From a gamma proteobacterium HTCC2207 (GTDB taxonomy: Bacteria > Pseudomonadota > Gammaproteobacteria > Pseudomonadales > Porticoccaceae), in contig CAJJDA010000008.1 in assembly GCA_905182855.1 (NCBI GenBank), positions 1 through 64,000 of the forward strand: DNA of 64,000 bases, in the 5' to 3' direction. This document shows positions 27,603 through 37,398 of the stretch, piece after piece. The notes under the pieces are model-generated. The model was not told the origin of the DNA, searched no databases, and was given only the letters and a program-made list of their open reading frames with translations. Made by a program: the position numbers and the translations under genes. Position 1 is the first letter of the stretch; each line of letters begins with the position of its first letter.

Positions 27603-29726
27603 CTAAAATGCGTAGTTTGCGCTAACCCCTAACATGCGAGGCTCACCCAGTTGGTAATAAGCCTCAGTCTCATAGAACTTACGAGGATCATTGCCAAAAC
27701 CACCGAAGCCACGCACGATCACCGCCTCATCAGTCAGGTTGCGGGCCCACAGTGACAGGCCCCAATCACCCGCAACATAAGCCATGCTGATATTGACTAA
27801 TTCATAGGATTGCGAATGTTCGTCATGACTCGATGACAGATAAAATTTATCTTTACCTTCAACATCGATGGTTAAGCTCAAACTACCAGACAGCTGTGCC
27901 GAAAGGCCCAAAGCGAATTGGTAGCCTGGCGCATGCGCCTGTTCACGACTATCAAGGTCCGCAGATAGCGGTACATCGTATTCGGTATCTAACAGACCGA
28001 CACTGCCAAACAGCACCAATGTCTCGCTGGCCAACCAGTTAAACTCTACCTCGACACCTTGATTGCTACCCGCCGCTGAATTGCCAATATAGTCAATAAA
28101 GGTGGTTGCATTACTCTCTTCCCGAGATTGAACCAGTGACTGTTTTAACTGAATCTCGTCACGGTCCTGATAAAATAGAGAAACCTGTGTCTGGAGTTTA
28201 TCGTCGAGCCATAGGCCCTTAGCTCCCAGTTCATAATTGAGCATCAGCTCACTATCAAACTCTCTATCATCAGCGGACAAGGATGAATTACTATTAACAC
28301 CACCGGCCTTATAGCCACGAGAAATCAAACCATAGACCAGGGTCTTTGGTGACCATTGATAATGCAATGCGATGCGTCCACCCCAGATATCTTCATCGAC
28401 CTGATGGATCACTAGATCACTGTCCCTGTAGGCGGCTTCGCGAGTTTCAAATCGAACACCGGTGGTTAGGCGCAGTGCGGAGGAGAGCTGGGTATCTAGC
28501 TGCCCATAAACTGCGTGATTTCGGGTATCAAAGTCGCTGGTAAAATCTGCTGCTGAATAGGTGTATTGACGCAGTAATTGTTCGTCCTGTTGACGCGCGT
28601 AAAGACCAACTACCCAGTCAGTGCTGCCATTGAAGACCTGTGCCGACATGGAAGAGACGAGTTTAATATCAACAGTGGCATTTTTACGATCACGGATGTA
28701 GTTATCATTGGAGTTGTACTCCCACCCCTCACAGGGCTGGCCTGCGCAAATAGCCGCAAATGCCCAGTCTTCGTCGTAACCGTATTCAAGATTGTTATCA
28801 GCATAACTGATCAGGCTGATGAGATTAAAATGCTCATTGCCCTGCCAGGTACTTTGCAATGCTAAAGCGCTTGCCTCATGGCGGTCATGACCCGGTGTGT
28901 CAGATAATGTATTGCGTGTATTGTCCAGAGAAAATGCATCATAGCCATTGTCAGCGTTGACATGGAAGACGGTTAGTTTAAGGGCTAAATCTTCACTCGC
29001 CTGCCAATCGACAATTGATCGCAGACTCAATTCATCGAGGTTGTCCGTATCATCACGCTGTAAATGATCATTACGGATATAGCCATCACTACTGTGCTGC
29101 TGTAAGGCTACACGGTAACCGAGCTGTTGGTTAATCGGCCCACCCATAGCAACCGACACCGTCTGAGTATTATAATCGCCCAGAGACAGTTCTAGGTTGC
29201 CTTCGGTGGTCTCGGTGGGCTGATTAGAACGCAGATTAATCAGTCCAGCCAGTGCATTGGCGCCATAAAGCGTGCCTTGAGGACCACGCAGAATTTCAAC
29301 TTGCGCTATGTCCATGGTGGTTGCAGCACCGGCAATACCCGTAAAATCAATGCCGTCTACGAGAATTCCCACGGAGGGGTTGAGCGGCTCAATAAATTGA
29401 CTGCGTTCTCCAATACCACGAATCTGAAGAAACCTACCACGCGATGCACCGCTAGAAAAGTTAACATTGGGGGCCAGATTAAGCAGCTGCTCCAAATGTC
29501 GAGCCTGGCGCCGAGTAATGGTTTGGCTATCAAATACGGTAATGCTCGCCGCTGTTTTCAGCAGACTGGTATCGCGGAAATCTGCAGTGACTATTACCTC
29601 TTCAATTGCAGTATTGGCAACCGTAGCTGTTGAGATTAAGACGGCTGTTGCGATTAAAATGGCGGGGGCAAAACCAGCAGGCACCAGAGAAGTAAGCGAT
29701 TGAATAAAAAATTTTGAATGGTTCAT
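27603..29726 (-). CDS. TonB-dependent outer-membrane receptor, probable thiamine uptake
   Basis: About 707 residues from the ATG at 29726, where a signal peptide begins (MNHSKFFIQSL...); an upstream in-frame start at 29771 is less likely. The TonB box region is IEEVIVTADFRD. The plug domain includes LNLAPNVNFSSGASRGRFLQ, IRGIGERSQF and VEILRGPQGTLYGANALAGL. The beta-barrel ends in a terminal phenylalanine (LGVSANYAF). It sits directly behind a TPP riboswitch and ahead of thiamine-related genes, so thiamine or a derivative is the likely ligand rather than a siderophore. Confidence 0.92.
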   Translation of the reverse strand: MNHSKFFIQSLTSLVPAGFAPAILIATAVLISTATVANTAIEEVIVTADFRDTSLLKTAASITVFDSQTITRRQARHLEQLLNLAPNVNFSSGASRGRFLQIRGIGERSQFIEPLNPSVGILVDGIDFTGIAGAATTMDIAQVEILRGPQGTLYGANALAGLINLRSNQPTETTEGNLELSLGDYNTQTVSVAMGGPINQQLGYRVALQQHSSDGYIRNDHLQRDDTDNLDELSLRSIVDWQASEDLALKLTVFHVNADNGYDAFSLDNTRNTLSDTPGHDRHEASALALQSTWQGNEHFNLISLISYADNNLEYGYDEDWAFAAICAGQPCEGWEYNSNDNYIRDRKNATVDIKLVSSMSAQVFNGSTDWVVGLYARQQDEQLLRQYTYSAADFTSDFDTRNHAVYGQLDTQLSSALRLTTGVRFETREAAYRDSDLVIHQVDEDIWGGRIALHYQWSPKTLVYGLISRGYKAGGVNSNSSLSADDREFDSELMLNYELGAKGLWLDDKLQTQVSLFYQDRDEIQLKQSLVQSREESNATTFIDYIGNSAAGSNQGVEVEFNWLASETLVLFGSVGLLDTEYDVPLSADLDSREQAHAPGYQFALGLSAQLSGSLSLTIDVEGKDKFYLSSSHDEHSQSYELVNISMAYVAGDWGLSLWARNLTDEAVIVRGFGGFGNDPRKFYETEAYYQLGEPRMLGVSANYAF

Positions 29727-29807
29727 AAGAGCCTCAGTAACAATAATAAAAGTTAAGGAGACCCGGAGCAAAAGACGAAAGCGAAAGACAGAAGTTACGT
29801 TAGTCCT

Positions 29808-29888
29808 ATTCCTACGCCGGCATAATCCGGATCAGGTTCAAAGGGTTCATCTCAGGTCAACTTGCGCTGGCCGCCCCTTAGGAAACGG
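29808..29888 (-). promoter_or_regulatory. TPP (THI-box) riboswitch
   Basis: Read on the minus strand, the stretch contains CTGAGATGAACCC, then ACCTGATCCGGATTATGCCG and GCGTAGGAA. These match the conserved core of the thiamine pyrophosphate riboswitch, with the paired AGGGGCGGCC arm upstream. It lies about 80 bases before the TonB-receptor start codon. In proteobacteria such elements usually close the ribosome site or cause early termination when TPP is bound. Confidence 0.95.
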
Positions 29889-30006
29889 TGGGATAGTATC
29901 ATCAGTTTGTCAGCAGATAAAGAATAATTCGTCACTACTGGTGGCGATCATTAACAAAAATCTCGGTTGATTATGGCCGAGAATAACCGCCACTCTAAAT
30001 TCCTCG

Positions 30007-30675
30007 CTAAACTGTACAGGCCAGAATTCGGCTGATCTGGCATAGTGAGCGTCCCGATTCCGAACGCAAATCTTCGAACACTCGCTCGACTATTTTTAAA
30101 TCACGCTTAGCCGTAGGACTAAATTTTTTCATAAAACCATGATGGACCAATGCGTCGCATACATCTTTCGTCAATAAAAAAGTATCCTTACCCATGCTGC
30201 GTAATATCATCGGCCCGGTGTTACCACCCAGTCGACAGCCTTCACTTTTCATTAGCTGCCAGAGTCCAGTAATATTATCCTCGGGCCACTGCGCGATAAA
30301 TTTTCCAAAACCGCCGTGGCTCTGCTGTTTATCTAATACCAAGACCGCATTGTTTCGCACTGAAACTATCTTGGTAAAGTTGCGGACAATATTAGTGTCC
30401 TGTGCTAACTCCTCAAGTTTTTCATCACTAAAATGGGCAACAGCTAATGGGTTAAATTGAGCAAACGCCACTTCAAAACCGGGCCATTTCTTGTCGATAA
30501 CACGCCAGACAAATCCCGCGCGAAAAACACAGCGGGCCATCATGGACAGATATCGATCATCTGATTGGGCGGCTAATTGATCAGAGGTTTTGGCCTTAGG
30601 CAGAGCGGCTTCAAATATTTCGGGGCTACCCCGAGAAGCCGCAGCGAGCTTGTAGATGGCATTAAAAGATGTCAT
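30007..30675 (-). CDS. DNA-3-methyladenine glycosylase I family protein
   Basis: A 222-residue helix-hairpin-helix DNA glycosylase of the Tag family. DDRYLSMMARCVFRAGFVWR and VIDKKWPGFEVAFAQFNP form the conserved base-recognition part. DTNIVRNFTKIVSVRNNA and LGGNTGPMILRSMGKDTFLL follow. The ending SGRSLCQISRILA is a usual C-terminus of this subfamily. It would excise 3-methyladenine from DNA. It differs from E. coli Tag in lacking a cysteine/histidine zinc-type N-terminus, so it belongs to the second Tag-like branch. The gene is apparently monocistronic. Confidence 0.88.
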   Translation of the reverse strand: MTSFNAIYKLAAASRGSPEIFEAALPKAKTSDQLAAQSDDRYLSMMARCVFRAGFVWRVIDKKWPGFEVAFAQFNPLAVAHFSDEKLEELAQDTNIVRNFTKIVSVRNNAVLVLDKQQSHGGFGKFIAQWPEDNITGLWQLMKSEGCRLGGNTGPMILRSMGKDTFLLTKDVCDALVHHGFMKKFSPTAKRDLKIVERVFEDLRSESGRSLCQISRILACTV

Positions 30676-30767
30676 TGAACGAAGACCTTATCAAAGCCCC
30701 ATCTTCTCATGACGGATACTATTAGCCAACTTTATTTAGCCGTAAGTGTATAACATACAGGTGCTGG

Positions 30768-31427
30768 CTAGAGTAGCCCACTGCGGTCGAGAATCTGTAA
30801 AATAAACCGAGACGCTATGGTAAAAAGAATTAAACTAAAAAGCTTATCTAGCAGCCAGCTGCTTTCTTGAAACCGAATCATTAGTCGCGAGTGACTAAGA
30901 GCGACAGCAATCAACATAAACCACAGGGCATCTACGCCACCCGCAATTAACGCTAGGATAACTTTATCCCCAAACGCAATATCGAAGGCAGCAACCTGAC
31001 TGAAAAGAGCCGTAAAGAAAAGGAGAACTTTGGGATTGACCACTGCAATTAAAAACCCGTCCCTGAGGGCGTACCACACAGATGAGGGTCCCGACACTAC
31101 GATGCCTACATCTTTTTTTAACGGAGCTATCATAAGCTTGATCGCTAAAAAGACCAAAAAGGCGCTACCCAAAATCTGAATGGCATCGAATAACATTGAA
31201 TTAGATGCAATAACTACCGATAAACCGGAAGCCGCTGCAAAGGCAAATAGGCCTATCGCGACGCCATGAGATAGCGCTGCACAGACGCCTGCAATGCGGC
31301 CCTGAGAGAGGGAGTGATTAATAATTACTGCGAGGCTGGGTCCTGGCGACATTGCCCCAAACAAGAAGGCAACGGTCACCGTAATCCAGAATGTGATGTC
31401 CAAATTACTGTCAAATGGAATAGTCAT
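30768..31427 (-). CDS. LysE/RhtB family amino-acid exporter
   Basis: A 219-residue inner-membrane protein with about six helices. The family motif is LFGAMSPGPSLAVIINHSLS near residues 22-41, followed by GRIAGVCAALSHGVAIGLFA and FLIAVVNPKVLLFFTALFSQ. LysE/RhtB proteins export amino acids or homoserine-like compounds by proton antiport. The substrate is unknown. It lies 118 bases downstream of the small XRE regulator on the same strand, which might control it. Confidence 0.88.
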   Translation of the reverse strand: MTIPFDSNLDITFWITVTVAFLFGAMSPGPSLAVIINHSLSQGRIAGVCAALSHGVAIGLFAFAAASGLSVVIASNSMLFDAIQILGSAFLVFLAIKLMIAPLKKDVGIVVSGPSSVWYALRDGFLIAVVNPKVLLFFTALFSQVAAFDIAFGDKVILALIAGGVDALWFMLIAVALSHSRLMIRFQESSWLLDKLFSLILFTIASRFILQILDRSGLL

Positions 31428-31545
31428 GGTGTTTTATACAGCGCTGAGGGGATAACACAAGGTAAATTTTTGCTGAGGCTGCGTTTCTCTGTGCGCGCCA
31501 ATGACCGCCAGACAATAGTCATGTAAGCTCAGCGGGGGGCTAATC

Positions 31546-31875
31546 CTACTTGAGATTATCCGCTATCCTGCTTAACAACTCGTCTCGGTCAACTTTTTTC
31601 AGGTTCGCAATACGGTGGAAGAGCTCGTCGATGAAATCACTTGAGTCTGCTTGATCCTGCTCACGCTGAGAGGGTGCCTCATACATAGATTCTGGTGTTA
31701 CGCCAAAGTAATTAGCAATGCGCAATACAGAGTCGCGACGTGGCTCTCGGGTAACCTCGCTCAATATGCGATTAATTGTCGGTTGCGGGACGCCAGTGGC
31801 CCTTGCCAACGCGCTTTGACTAATCTGTTTTTCGCGCATCAACTTAGCAAGTTGACGACTCATCTCTAATTTCAT
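31546..31875 (-). CDS. Small XRE-family helix-turn-helix regulator
   Basis: About 109 residues from the ATG at 31875, chosen because AGGGTGAAT precedes it (an ATG at 31911 is in frame but lacks a clear ribosome site). The Cro/CI helix-turn-helix is at residues 15-60: QISQSALARATGVPQPTINR followed by ILSEVTREPRRDSVLRIANY. The C-terminal part is a charged helix, with no peptidase domain like that of phage CI repressors. No other phage genes are nearby. Targets are unknown; self-regulation is possible given the inverted repeat upstream. Confidence 0.85.
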   Translation of the reverse strand: MKLEMSRQLAKLMREKQISQSALARATGVPQPTINRILSEVTREPRRDSVLRIANYFGVTPESMYEAPSQREQDQADSSDFIDELFHRIANLKKVDRDELLSRIADNLK

Positions 31876-32301
31876 ATTCACCCTGCTCCGGTGCCTCATT
31901 TCCGCTATCACGTTCTACTATCTACTTAATATAGTATGCTACTGATAAAATGCTCTTCAGCTGGCTGCCATTGACTTTTGCATAACTAGTTTTTAATTCA
32001 CTATAACCAATACTATAGACTAAGTGATAGCTCAGAGAATAATACTTTGTACCATAATAAACGTATCATTATCCCACTGTCGTCTTAACCTCTCACAGAC
32101 ACTTGAGCTTTAAAGTTTCTATTACCACAATAACCGCGTTAGCATGCAATACTAAAATTGCACGTTCCCGCTAAGGTCGCCTCTTCCCAGCTACCTTTAT
32201 TGTGCTGAGTCCCGGCTCAATCTCCAGGCATTCAGACAGCATCTTACCAACCGCACAACCATGGCATTGTCAGATGTGGCACCTGCCGAAACTTGAGAAA
32301 A
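31876..32301. other. 426-base AT-rich intergenic region
   Basis: I find no convincing gene here. It contains the inverted repeat TACTAT (31916-31921) / ATAGTA (31931-31936) with a 9-base gap just upstream of the XRE gene, a possible operator. Another short palindromic stretch, ACTATAG, lies near 32012. The right half (about 32160-32300) is less AT-rich and follows the end of the GDPD gene. No terminator with a T-run is clear. Confidence 0.5.
31916..31936. promoter_or_regulatory. Possible operator upstream of the XRE regulator
   Basis: The inverted repeat TACTAT-9 bases-ATAGTA lies 41 bases upstream of the XRE start codon, in the place expected for a promoter. Short AT-rich repeats of this kind occur often by chance, so this is only a candidate for self-regulation. 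Confidence 0.3.
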
Positions 32302-33228
32302 TCAGGCGACGCTTAACGATTGCCGTTCTAGCTGAGTTTCGATGAAGGCGATATGTCTGCGCATAGCGATTATGGCCGCAGCCAAAAGACTAAGAATATC
32401 TGGATGATCGGTGATAATGCCATCATACCCGAGATCCATAAGCGCCCTCATCGTAACCACATCATTAACGGTCCAGGCCTCGACACGCATATTTTGCTTA
32501 TGGGCCGCTTTTATAACGCCGGGTGTAAGGACCCGCAGCCCTCCATAGGTGGGAGGGAGCTGCACAGAATAACCCGGAGAATGGTACAGATGCCCCAAAC
32601 CGATGCGACTTAAGATCACCAACCAATAGGCCTCACTCTCGCCGAGAGATGTTGGGACCCGAGGACAAATCTGACGGAAATGCCGCAATACCGAAGAGTC
32701 AAAGGACGCCACCAGCACCTGCTCATCCAATCGATACTCCACAACTAAACCACAGAGCTTATCTGCGGCTGCCAAATCCAGAGGCTTAATTTCGACCATA
32801 TATCGGCTATTAGGTAACCGTTTAAAGACAGAAGCGAGCGTAGGTACCTTTATATGCTTTGCTGCCACACGAGAGGGATAATCGACCTTATGGTATCCAA
32901 CCTCATAGGTCTGTATCTCGTCGAGCGTCATCTGGGCTATAACGCCTGAGCCATTAGTTGTGGTATCAATCACAGCATCATGACGCACAACTAAGACACC
33001 ATCAGCGGTTAGATGCACATCTAGCTCTAAAACATCTGCTCCAACGGCCAGCGCATTCACCGCCGCCTCTAACGTGTTGCCTGGCGCCAGGGCTCGGCCA
33101 TTACGGTGGGCTATCACATCGAAATCAGCCGATTGATAGAACGCAACATGATCAAGCCGGTGCTGCACCGGCAGCGCCAAGAGCACTCCGTAGATGATAA
33201 CGACGGAAATGGCCAGCACCGTTTTCAT
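32302..33228 (-). CDS. Glycerophosphodiester phosphodiesterase family protein
   Basis: About 308 residues from the ATG at 33228. An N-terminal membrane anchor or uncleaved signal (MKTVLAISVVIIYGVLLALP) places the enzyme at the periplasmic face. The GDPD barrel begins FDVIAHRNGRALAPGNTLEA, followed by ADVLELDVHLTADGVLVVRH, carrying the catalytic histidines and acidic metal ligands. VEIKP, VEAWTVND and DGIITDHPD complete the fold. It would release glycerol-3-phosphate from glycerophosphodiesters. It starts 4 bases after the acs stop, an unusual pairing that suggests co-transcription. Confidence 0.88.
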   Translation of the reverse strand: MKTVLAISVVIIYGVLLALPVQHRLDHVAFYQSADFDVIAHRNGRALAPGNTLEAAVNALAVGADVLELDVHLTADGVLVVRHDAVIDTTTNGSGVIAQMTLDEIQTYEVGYHKVDYPSRVAAKHIKVPTLASVFKRLPNSRYMVEIKPLDLAAADKLCGLVVEYRLDEQVLVASFDSSVLRHFRQICPRVPTSLGESEAYWLVILSRIGLGHLYHSPGYSVQLPPTYGGLRVLTPGVIKAAHKQNMRVEAWTVNDVVTMRALMDLGYDGIITDHPDILSLLAAAIIAMRRHIAFIETQLERQSLSVA

Positions 33229-33232
33229 CGGC

Positions 33233-35171
33233 TTAGCGGTTACGCCGATTATCAATAAGCTCCTCGACGACTGAGGGGTCAGCCAGCGTCGACGTATCAC
33301 CCAAGTTATCGAGCTCATTGGCTGCAACTTTGACGCAAGATTCGTCGCATAATCTTGCCTGAGCGCGTTTTCGGCAGTCCCGGCGCCCATTGAATGATAT
33401 CGGGTTTGGCGATCGGTCCGATTTCAGACACACAAAGAGCAACCAACTCTGCTTGCAAAGTATCATCAGACACAACACCAGACATTGGCGTCACGTAGCA
33501 ATAAATACCCTGGCCTTTGATAGCATGGGGGTAACCCACCACGGCAGCCTCGGCTATTTTCTCATGCAGCACCAAGGCACTTTCGACCTCTGCAGTACCC
33601 ATACGATGACCGGAGACATTCAACACATCATCGACTCGACCAGTGATCCAGTAATCTCCATCCTTATCGCGTCGCGCTCCATCGCCGGTGAAATAATAGC
33701 CAGGATAGGCACTGAAGTAAGTGTCGATACAGCGCTGATGATCCCCATAAACTGTGCGTATCTGGCTTGGCCACGATGACTTGATCATCAATAGACCCTC
33801 ACCGGCACCTTCGATCTCATTACCTTCCGTATCCAGCAAAATGGGCTCTACACCAAAAAAAGGCTGAGTTGCTGAACCTGGCTTAAGGTCCGTAGCGCCC
33901 GGCAATGGAGTCAACATATGCGCCCCTGTTTCGGTTTGCCACCAGGTATCAACAATCGGGCAACGCGACTGGCCAATGATCTGATAATACCATTCCCAGG
34001 CCTCTGGATTAATCGGCTCTCCCACCGTGCCCAGTAACTTTAATGAGCTGCGCGAAGTATTTTTAACCCACTGATCACCCGCGCCCATAAGAGCCCGAAT
34101 GGCCGTGGGAGCGGTATAGAATTGATTGACCTGATGCTTATCAATCACCTGCCAAAAGCGCGACGCATCTGGATAGGTGGGTACACCCTCAAACATTAAC
34201 GAGATACCGCCATTGCACAGTGGGCCGTAAAGAATATAGCTGTGCCCGGTAATCCAACCTACGTCAGCAGTACACCAGTAAACGTCGCCCTCTTTGTAAT
34301 CGAAGGTATATTTGTGGCTCATGGCTGCCATTAATAGGTAACCGCCTGTGGTATGCATAACGCCCTTAGGCTTGCCAGTGGAGCCAGAGGTGTAAAGAAT
34401 AAAGAGCGGATCCTCGGCGTCCATCATTTCTGGCGCACAGACCGCCGACACCGCTTGAGTTGACGTCCCGTACCAGATGTCGCGATGACTGGTCCATTCG
34501 ACGCTGCCCCCAGTGCGCTCGACTACCAGACAGGTGTGTACGTCTGGGCAATTTAACAATGCCTTGTCAACATTGGCTTTTAGTGGCACTGTTTTACCGC
34601 CGCGGCAGCCTTCGTCGGCGGTAATCACCACGCGGCAGTCAGAATCTAATATGCGATCTTTTAAAGCCTCAGGTGAGAATCCACCAAATACCACTGAGTG
34701 CACCGCACCAATGCGCGCGCAGGCGAGCATGGCATAGGCTGCTTCGGGAATCATGGGCATATAGATACAGACTCGGTCGCCCTTTTTGACACCTCGATCA
34801 CGTAGGACATTACCCATACGCGAGACCTTGTCGTGCAAATCCCGATAGGTGATTTTCTTGTCATCGGTCGGTTCATCACCTTCCCAGATTAAGGCAGTCT
34901 GGTCAGCGCGCCCATCGAGGTGCCGATCAATACAGTTAACCGCAACATTTAGCGTACCCCCACCAAACCAGGTCGCCTCTCCCCTTTCGAAGCTATAGTC
35001 ACAGACGGTTTGCCATGGCGATTCCCAGCTCAGAAATTCTTCAGCTTGCTGCGCCCAAAATTTCTCAGGACTTTCAATCGACTCCCTGTACATAGCCTGA
35101 TAGCGATCTTTATTGATCCAAGCATTATCTCTCCAATGCTCAGGAACTGGATGTATTGAAAAATCAGACAT
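33233..35171 (-). CDS. acs: Acetyl-CoA synthetase, one frame break
   Basis: The AMP-forming acetate-CoA ligase. [20 protein letters not shown] is the ATP-binding P-loop; [39 protein letters not shown] and [20 protein letters not shown] are core family motifs; and [12 protein letters not shown] contains the lysine acetylated in homologues. Reading ends early after ILRQSCSQ; omitting one base near 33332 gives [20 protein letters not shown], ending DNRRNR with about 645 residues (E. coli 652). It activates acetate to acetyl-CoA. The GDPD gene follows 4 bases later. The break is probably a sequence error. Confidence 0.95.
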
Positions 35172-35272
35172 GGTTAATCCTTTTACGTTAATAGTGTATT
35201 GCTAGAGTGTTAGCTAGCAGCCACCCCTTACTTAAAGAAACTTACCTTTGAGCTACGACTGGACTATCACTG

Positions 35273-36130
35273 TTAGTTATCTTTCGGGTAACGGGTCGGT
35301 TTCAGACTATTTTTAATCTTCTCTAAATGCGGCAAAAACTCCGGCCCTCGACGCAGGGTGACACCAGTTGCCAGAACGTCGAGAATTACCAGATGCACTA
35401 TTCGCGAGGTCATGGGCATATACTCATCCGTATTTTCAGGCACCTCAACGTCGAGAGTCACGCTGCTAATATTGGCCAACGGCGAACCAGGGGCAGTTAG
35501 CCCAATCACTGTAGAGCCATTAACACGGGCAATTTCAGCAACCTCTACCACCTCTTTGGTGCGCCCGGTATGAGATATAATAAAGAAAACGTCACCAGTA
35601 GTGCCTGTCGAAGCCAACATGCGCTGCATCAGCACGTCATCATGAAATGACACTGGCAGATTAAAACGGAAAAATTTATTTTCAGCATCTCGCGCTACGG
35701 AGCCTGAGGCACCCAGCCCAAAGAAATAAATACGCCTAGCCTGAATAAGCTTGTCTACCACCTGATTCACGCGACTGTGACTAATACTGTCCCGCACTAG
35801 CGCAAGGTTATTGATGGTGCTATCAAATATCTTTGGCGTGTAGCCAGAAACCTCATCATCTGGATTGACATTGCGGTTAACAAAGCGAACACCGCTGACC
35901 AGAGACTTGGCCAATTTAATTTTAAAGTCGGGGAATCCAGCCGCGTTAAAGCGTTTACAAAACCGATTGACGCTGGGTTCACTCACTCCCGCCTTTCTGG
36001 CCAGGCTAGCAATACTGGAACTAGTCGCAGCATCGGGGTCAGACAGAATCACCTGTGCCACTTTACTCTCGGATTTATTGAGGTTTGGCAGTGCATCAGT
36101 GATGACATTAATCAGATTCTGGCTATGCAT
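35273..36130 (-). CDS. hexR: HexR, RpiR-family regulator of glucose catabolism
   Basis: A 285-residue repressor. An N-terminal RpiR helix-turn-helix (residues 20-75) includes IASLARKAGVSEPSVNRFCK. A SIS sugar-phosphate domain follows, with YFFGLGASGSVARDAENKFF and FFIISHTGRTKEVVEVA. The C-terminus HLVILDVLATGVTLRRGPEF is HexR-like. HexR binds TGTARTWWWAYTACA-type sites and releases on 2-keto-3-deoxy-6-phosphogluconate. It is divergent from gap-pyk and next to the full Entner-Doudoroff set, where two matching operators can be seen. Confidence 0.93.
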   Translation of the reverse strand: MHSQNLINVITDALPNLNKSESKVAQVILSDPDAATSSSIASLARKAGVSEPSVNRFCKRFNAAGFPDFKIKLAKSLVSGVRFVNRNVNPDDEVSGYTPKIFDSTINNLALVRDSISHSRVNQVVDKLIQARRIYFFGLGASGSVARDAENKFFRFNLPVSFHDDVLMQRMLASTGTTGDVFFIISHTGRTKEVVEVAEIARVNGSTVIGLTAPGSPLANISSVTLDVEVPENTDEYMPMTSRIVHLVILDVLATGVTLRRGPEFLPHLEKIKNSLKPTRYPKDN

Positions 36131-36351
36131 ACTTCTACTACCCTTTATCGGAACCGAAACTATTTCGTTGTTTTCTTACCTATCAATGTCATTTTAGGTT
36201 TTTTTACGTCAGAAATCCGCAATAAATGGATTTATGTCAGAAAACGCTGAAAAATTGGGTCAAAAAGATCGCGCAGAATCCACAAGTAAGTATGTTTACG
36301 TATAAATTTAGGTAATGTATAGCTAATCGTGACTTTAAAGCATACAATTTA

Positions 36352-36366
36352 CGTAAGTTTACTACA
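36352..36366. promoter_or_regulatory. HexR-type operator upstream of gap
   Basis: On the minus strand the sequence is TGTAGTAAACTTACG. It matches the HexR consensus TGTARTWWWAYTACA except at positions 10 and 15. It lies 17 bases before the gap start codon in the hexR-gap intergenic region, so it is placed to control gap-pyk and perhaps hexR itself. Confidence 0.7.
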
Positions 36367-36383
36367 ATATAGAGCGCTGATTT

Positions 36384-37394
36384 ATGTACAAGATTGCTAT
36401 CAACGGCTTTGGGCGCATCGGGCGCAACATTGTGCGCGCGCTTTATGAGCGTCCTGAGCTGCAAGAGAAAATCCAAATCATAGCCATTAATGATCTTGGC
36501 AGCGCACAGATTAATGCCCATCTACTGCAGTTCGATACCGTTCACGGCCGCTTTAACCAGTCTGTAGACGTGGATGCAGACTCCCTGACTATTAACGGTG
36601 ACAGGATTCAATGGTTCTGCGAGCCGGACCCAGCCAATATTCCCTGGGGTACCCTAGGGGTAGATCTAGTCTGCGAATGCACTGGCGCATTTACCCACAG
36701 AGACAGGGCGGCATTACATATTGCTGGCGGTGCCAAAAAGGTACTGATCTCTGCGCCGGGCACTGATGTCGATGCTACGGTTGTCTATGGTATCAATCAC
36801 AGCGTTTTAACCGCGTCTCACCAAATTATCTCTAATGCCTCCTGCACAACCAACTGTTTAGCGCCCATCGTTAAGCCGCTGCACGAAGCCATGCAACTCC
36901 TGTCCGGCTACATGACCACCGTACATGCCTACACTAACGACCAGCAGTTAACGGATGTTTATCATCCCGATGTCTACCGCGCGCGATCTGCAACACAGTC
37001 TATGATACCCACTAAAACGGGCGCCGCTGCTGCTATAGGGGAGGTACTGCCAGAGCTCAAAGGGCGACTTGATGGCCTCGCGGTGCGTGTACCAACAATT
37101 AACGTCTCCCTAGTAGATCTCACCTTTAATGCCGGTCGCGAAACCAGCATAGAAGAGGTCAATCAGATTCTTAAAGAGGCCGCGGAGGGTGATCTAAGTG
37201 AGGTGCTCAGTTACTGTGACAAGCCACTAGTCTCATCTGACTACAACCATATCCCCTACTCCAGCAACTTTGATGCCCTGCAAACTCGCGTCAATGGCTC
37301 TCTAGTGAAGGTCATGGCTTGGTATGACAACGAGTGGGGTTTTTCCAACCGTATGCTCGATAACAGTCTTGCCCTGTTAGAAGCGGACTCATAA
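36384..37394 (+). CDS. gap: Glyceraldehyde-3-phosphate dehydrogenase, type I
   Basis: A 336-residue enzyme. [20 protein letters not shown] is the NAD-binding start, the catalytic cysteine is in [20 protein letters not shown], and [35 protein letters not shown] and [12 protein letters not shown] are present. Lengths and motifs fit the phosphorylating type I form. Adjacency to hexR and pyk suggests the catabolic GAPDH of the lower Entner-Doudoroff/glycolytic path. The pyk gene begins 4 bases after its stop. Confidence 0.95.
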   Translation: MYKIAINGFGRIGRNIVRALYERPELQEKIQIIAINDLGSAQINAHLLQFDTVHGRFNQSVDVDADSLTINGDRIQWFCEPDPANIPWGTLGVDLVCECTGAFTHRDRAALHIAGGAKKVLISAPGTDVDATVVYGINHSVLTASHQIISNASCTTNCLAPIVKPLHEAMQLLSGYMTTVHAYTNDQQLTDVYHPDVYRARSATQSMIPTKTGAAAAIGEVLPELKGRLDGLAVRVPTINVSLVDLTFNAGRETSIEEVNQILKEAAEGDLSEVLSYCDKPLVSSDYNHIPYSSNFDALQTRVNGSLVKVMAWYDNEWGFSNRMLDNSLALLEADS

Positions 37395-37398
37395 TCCT

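Noticed and set aside
31546-31911. Prophage remnant around the XRE regulator
   Set aside because: No integrase, structural gene, attachment repeat or tRNA is nearby, and the flanking genes are ordinary chromosomal ones.
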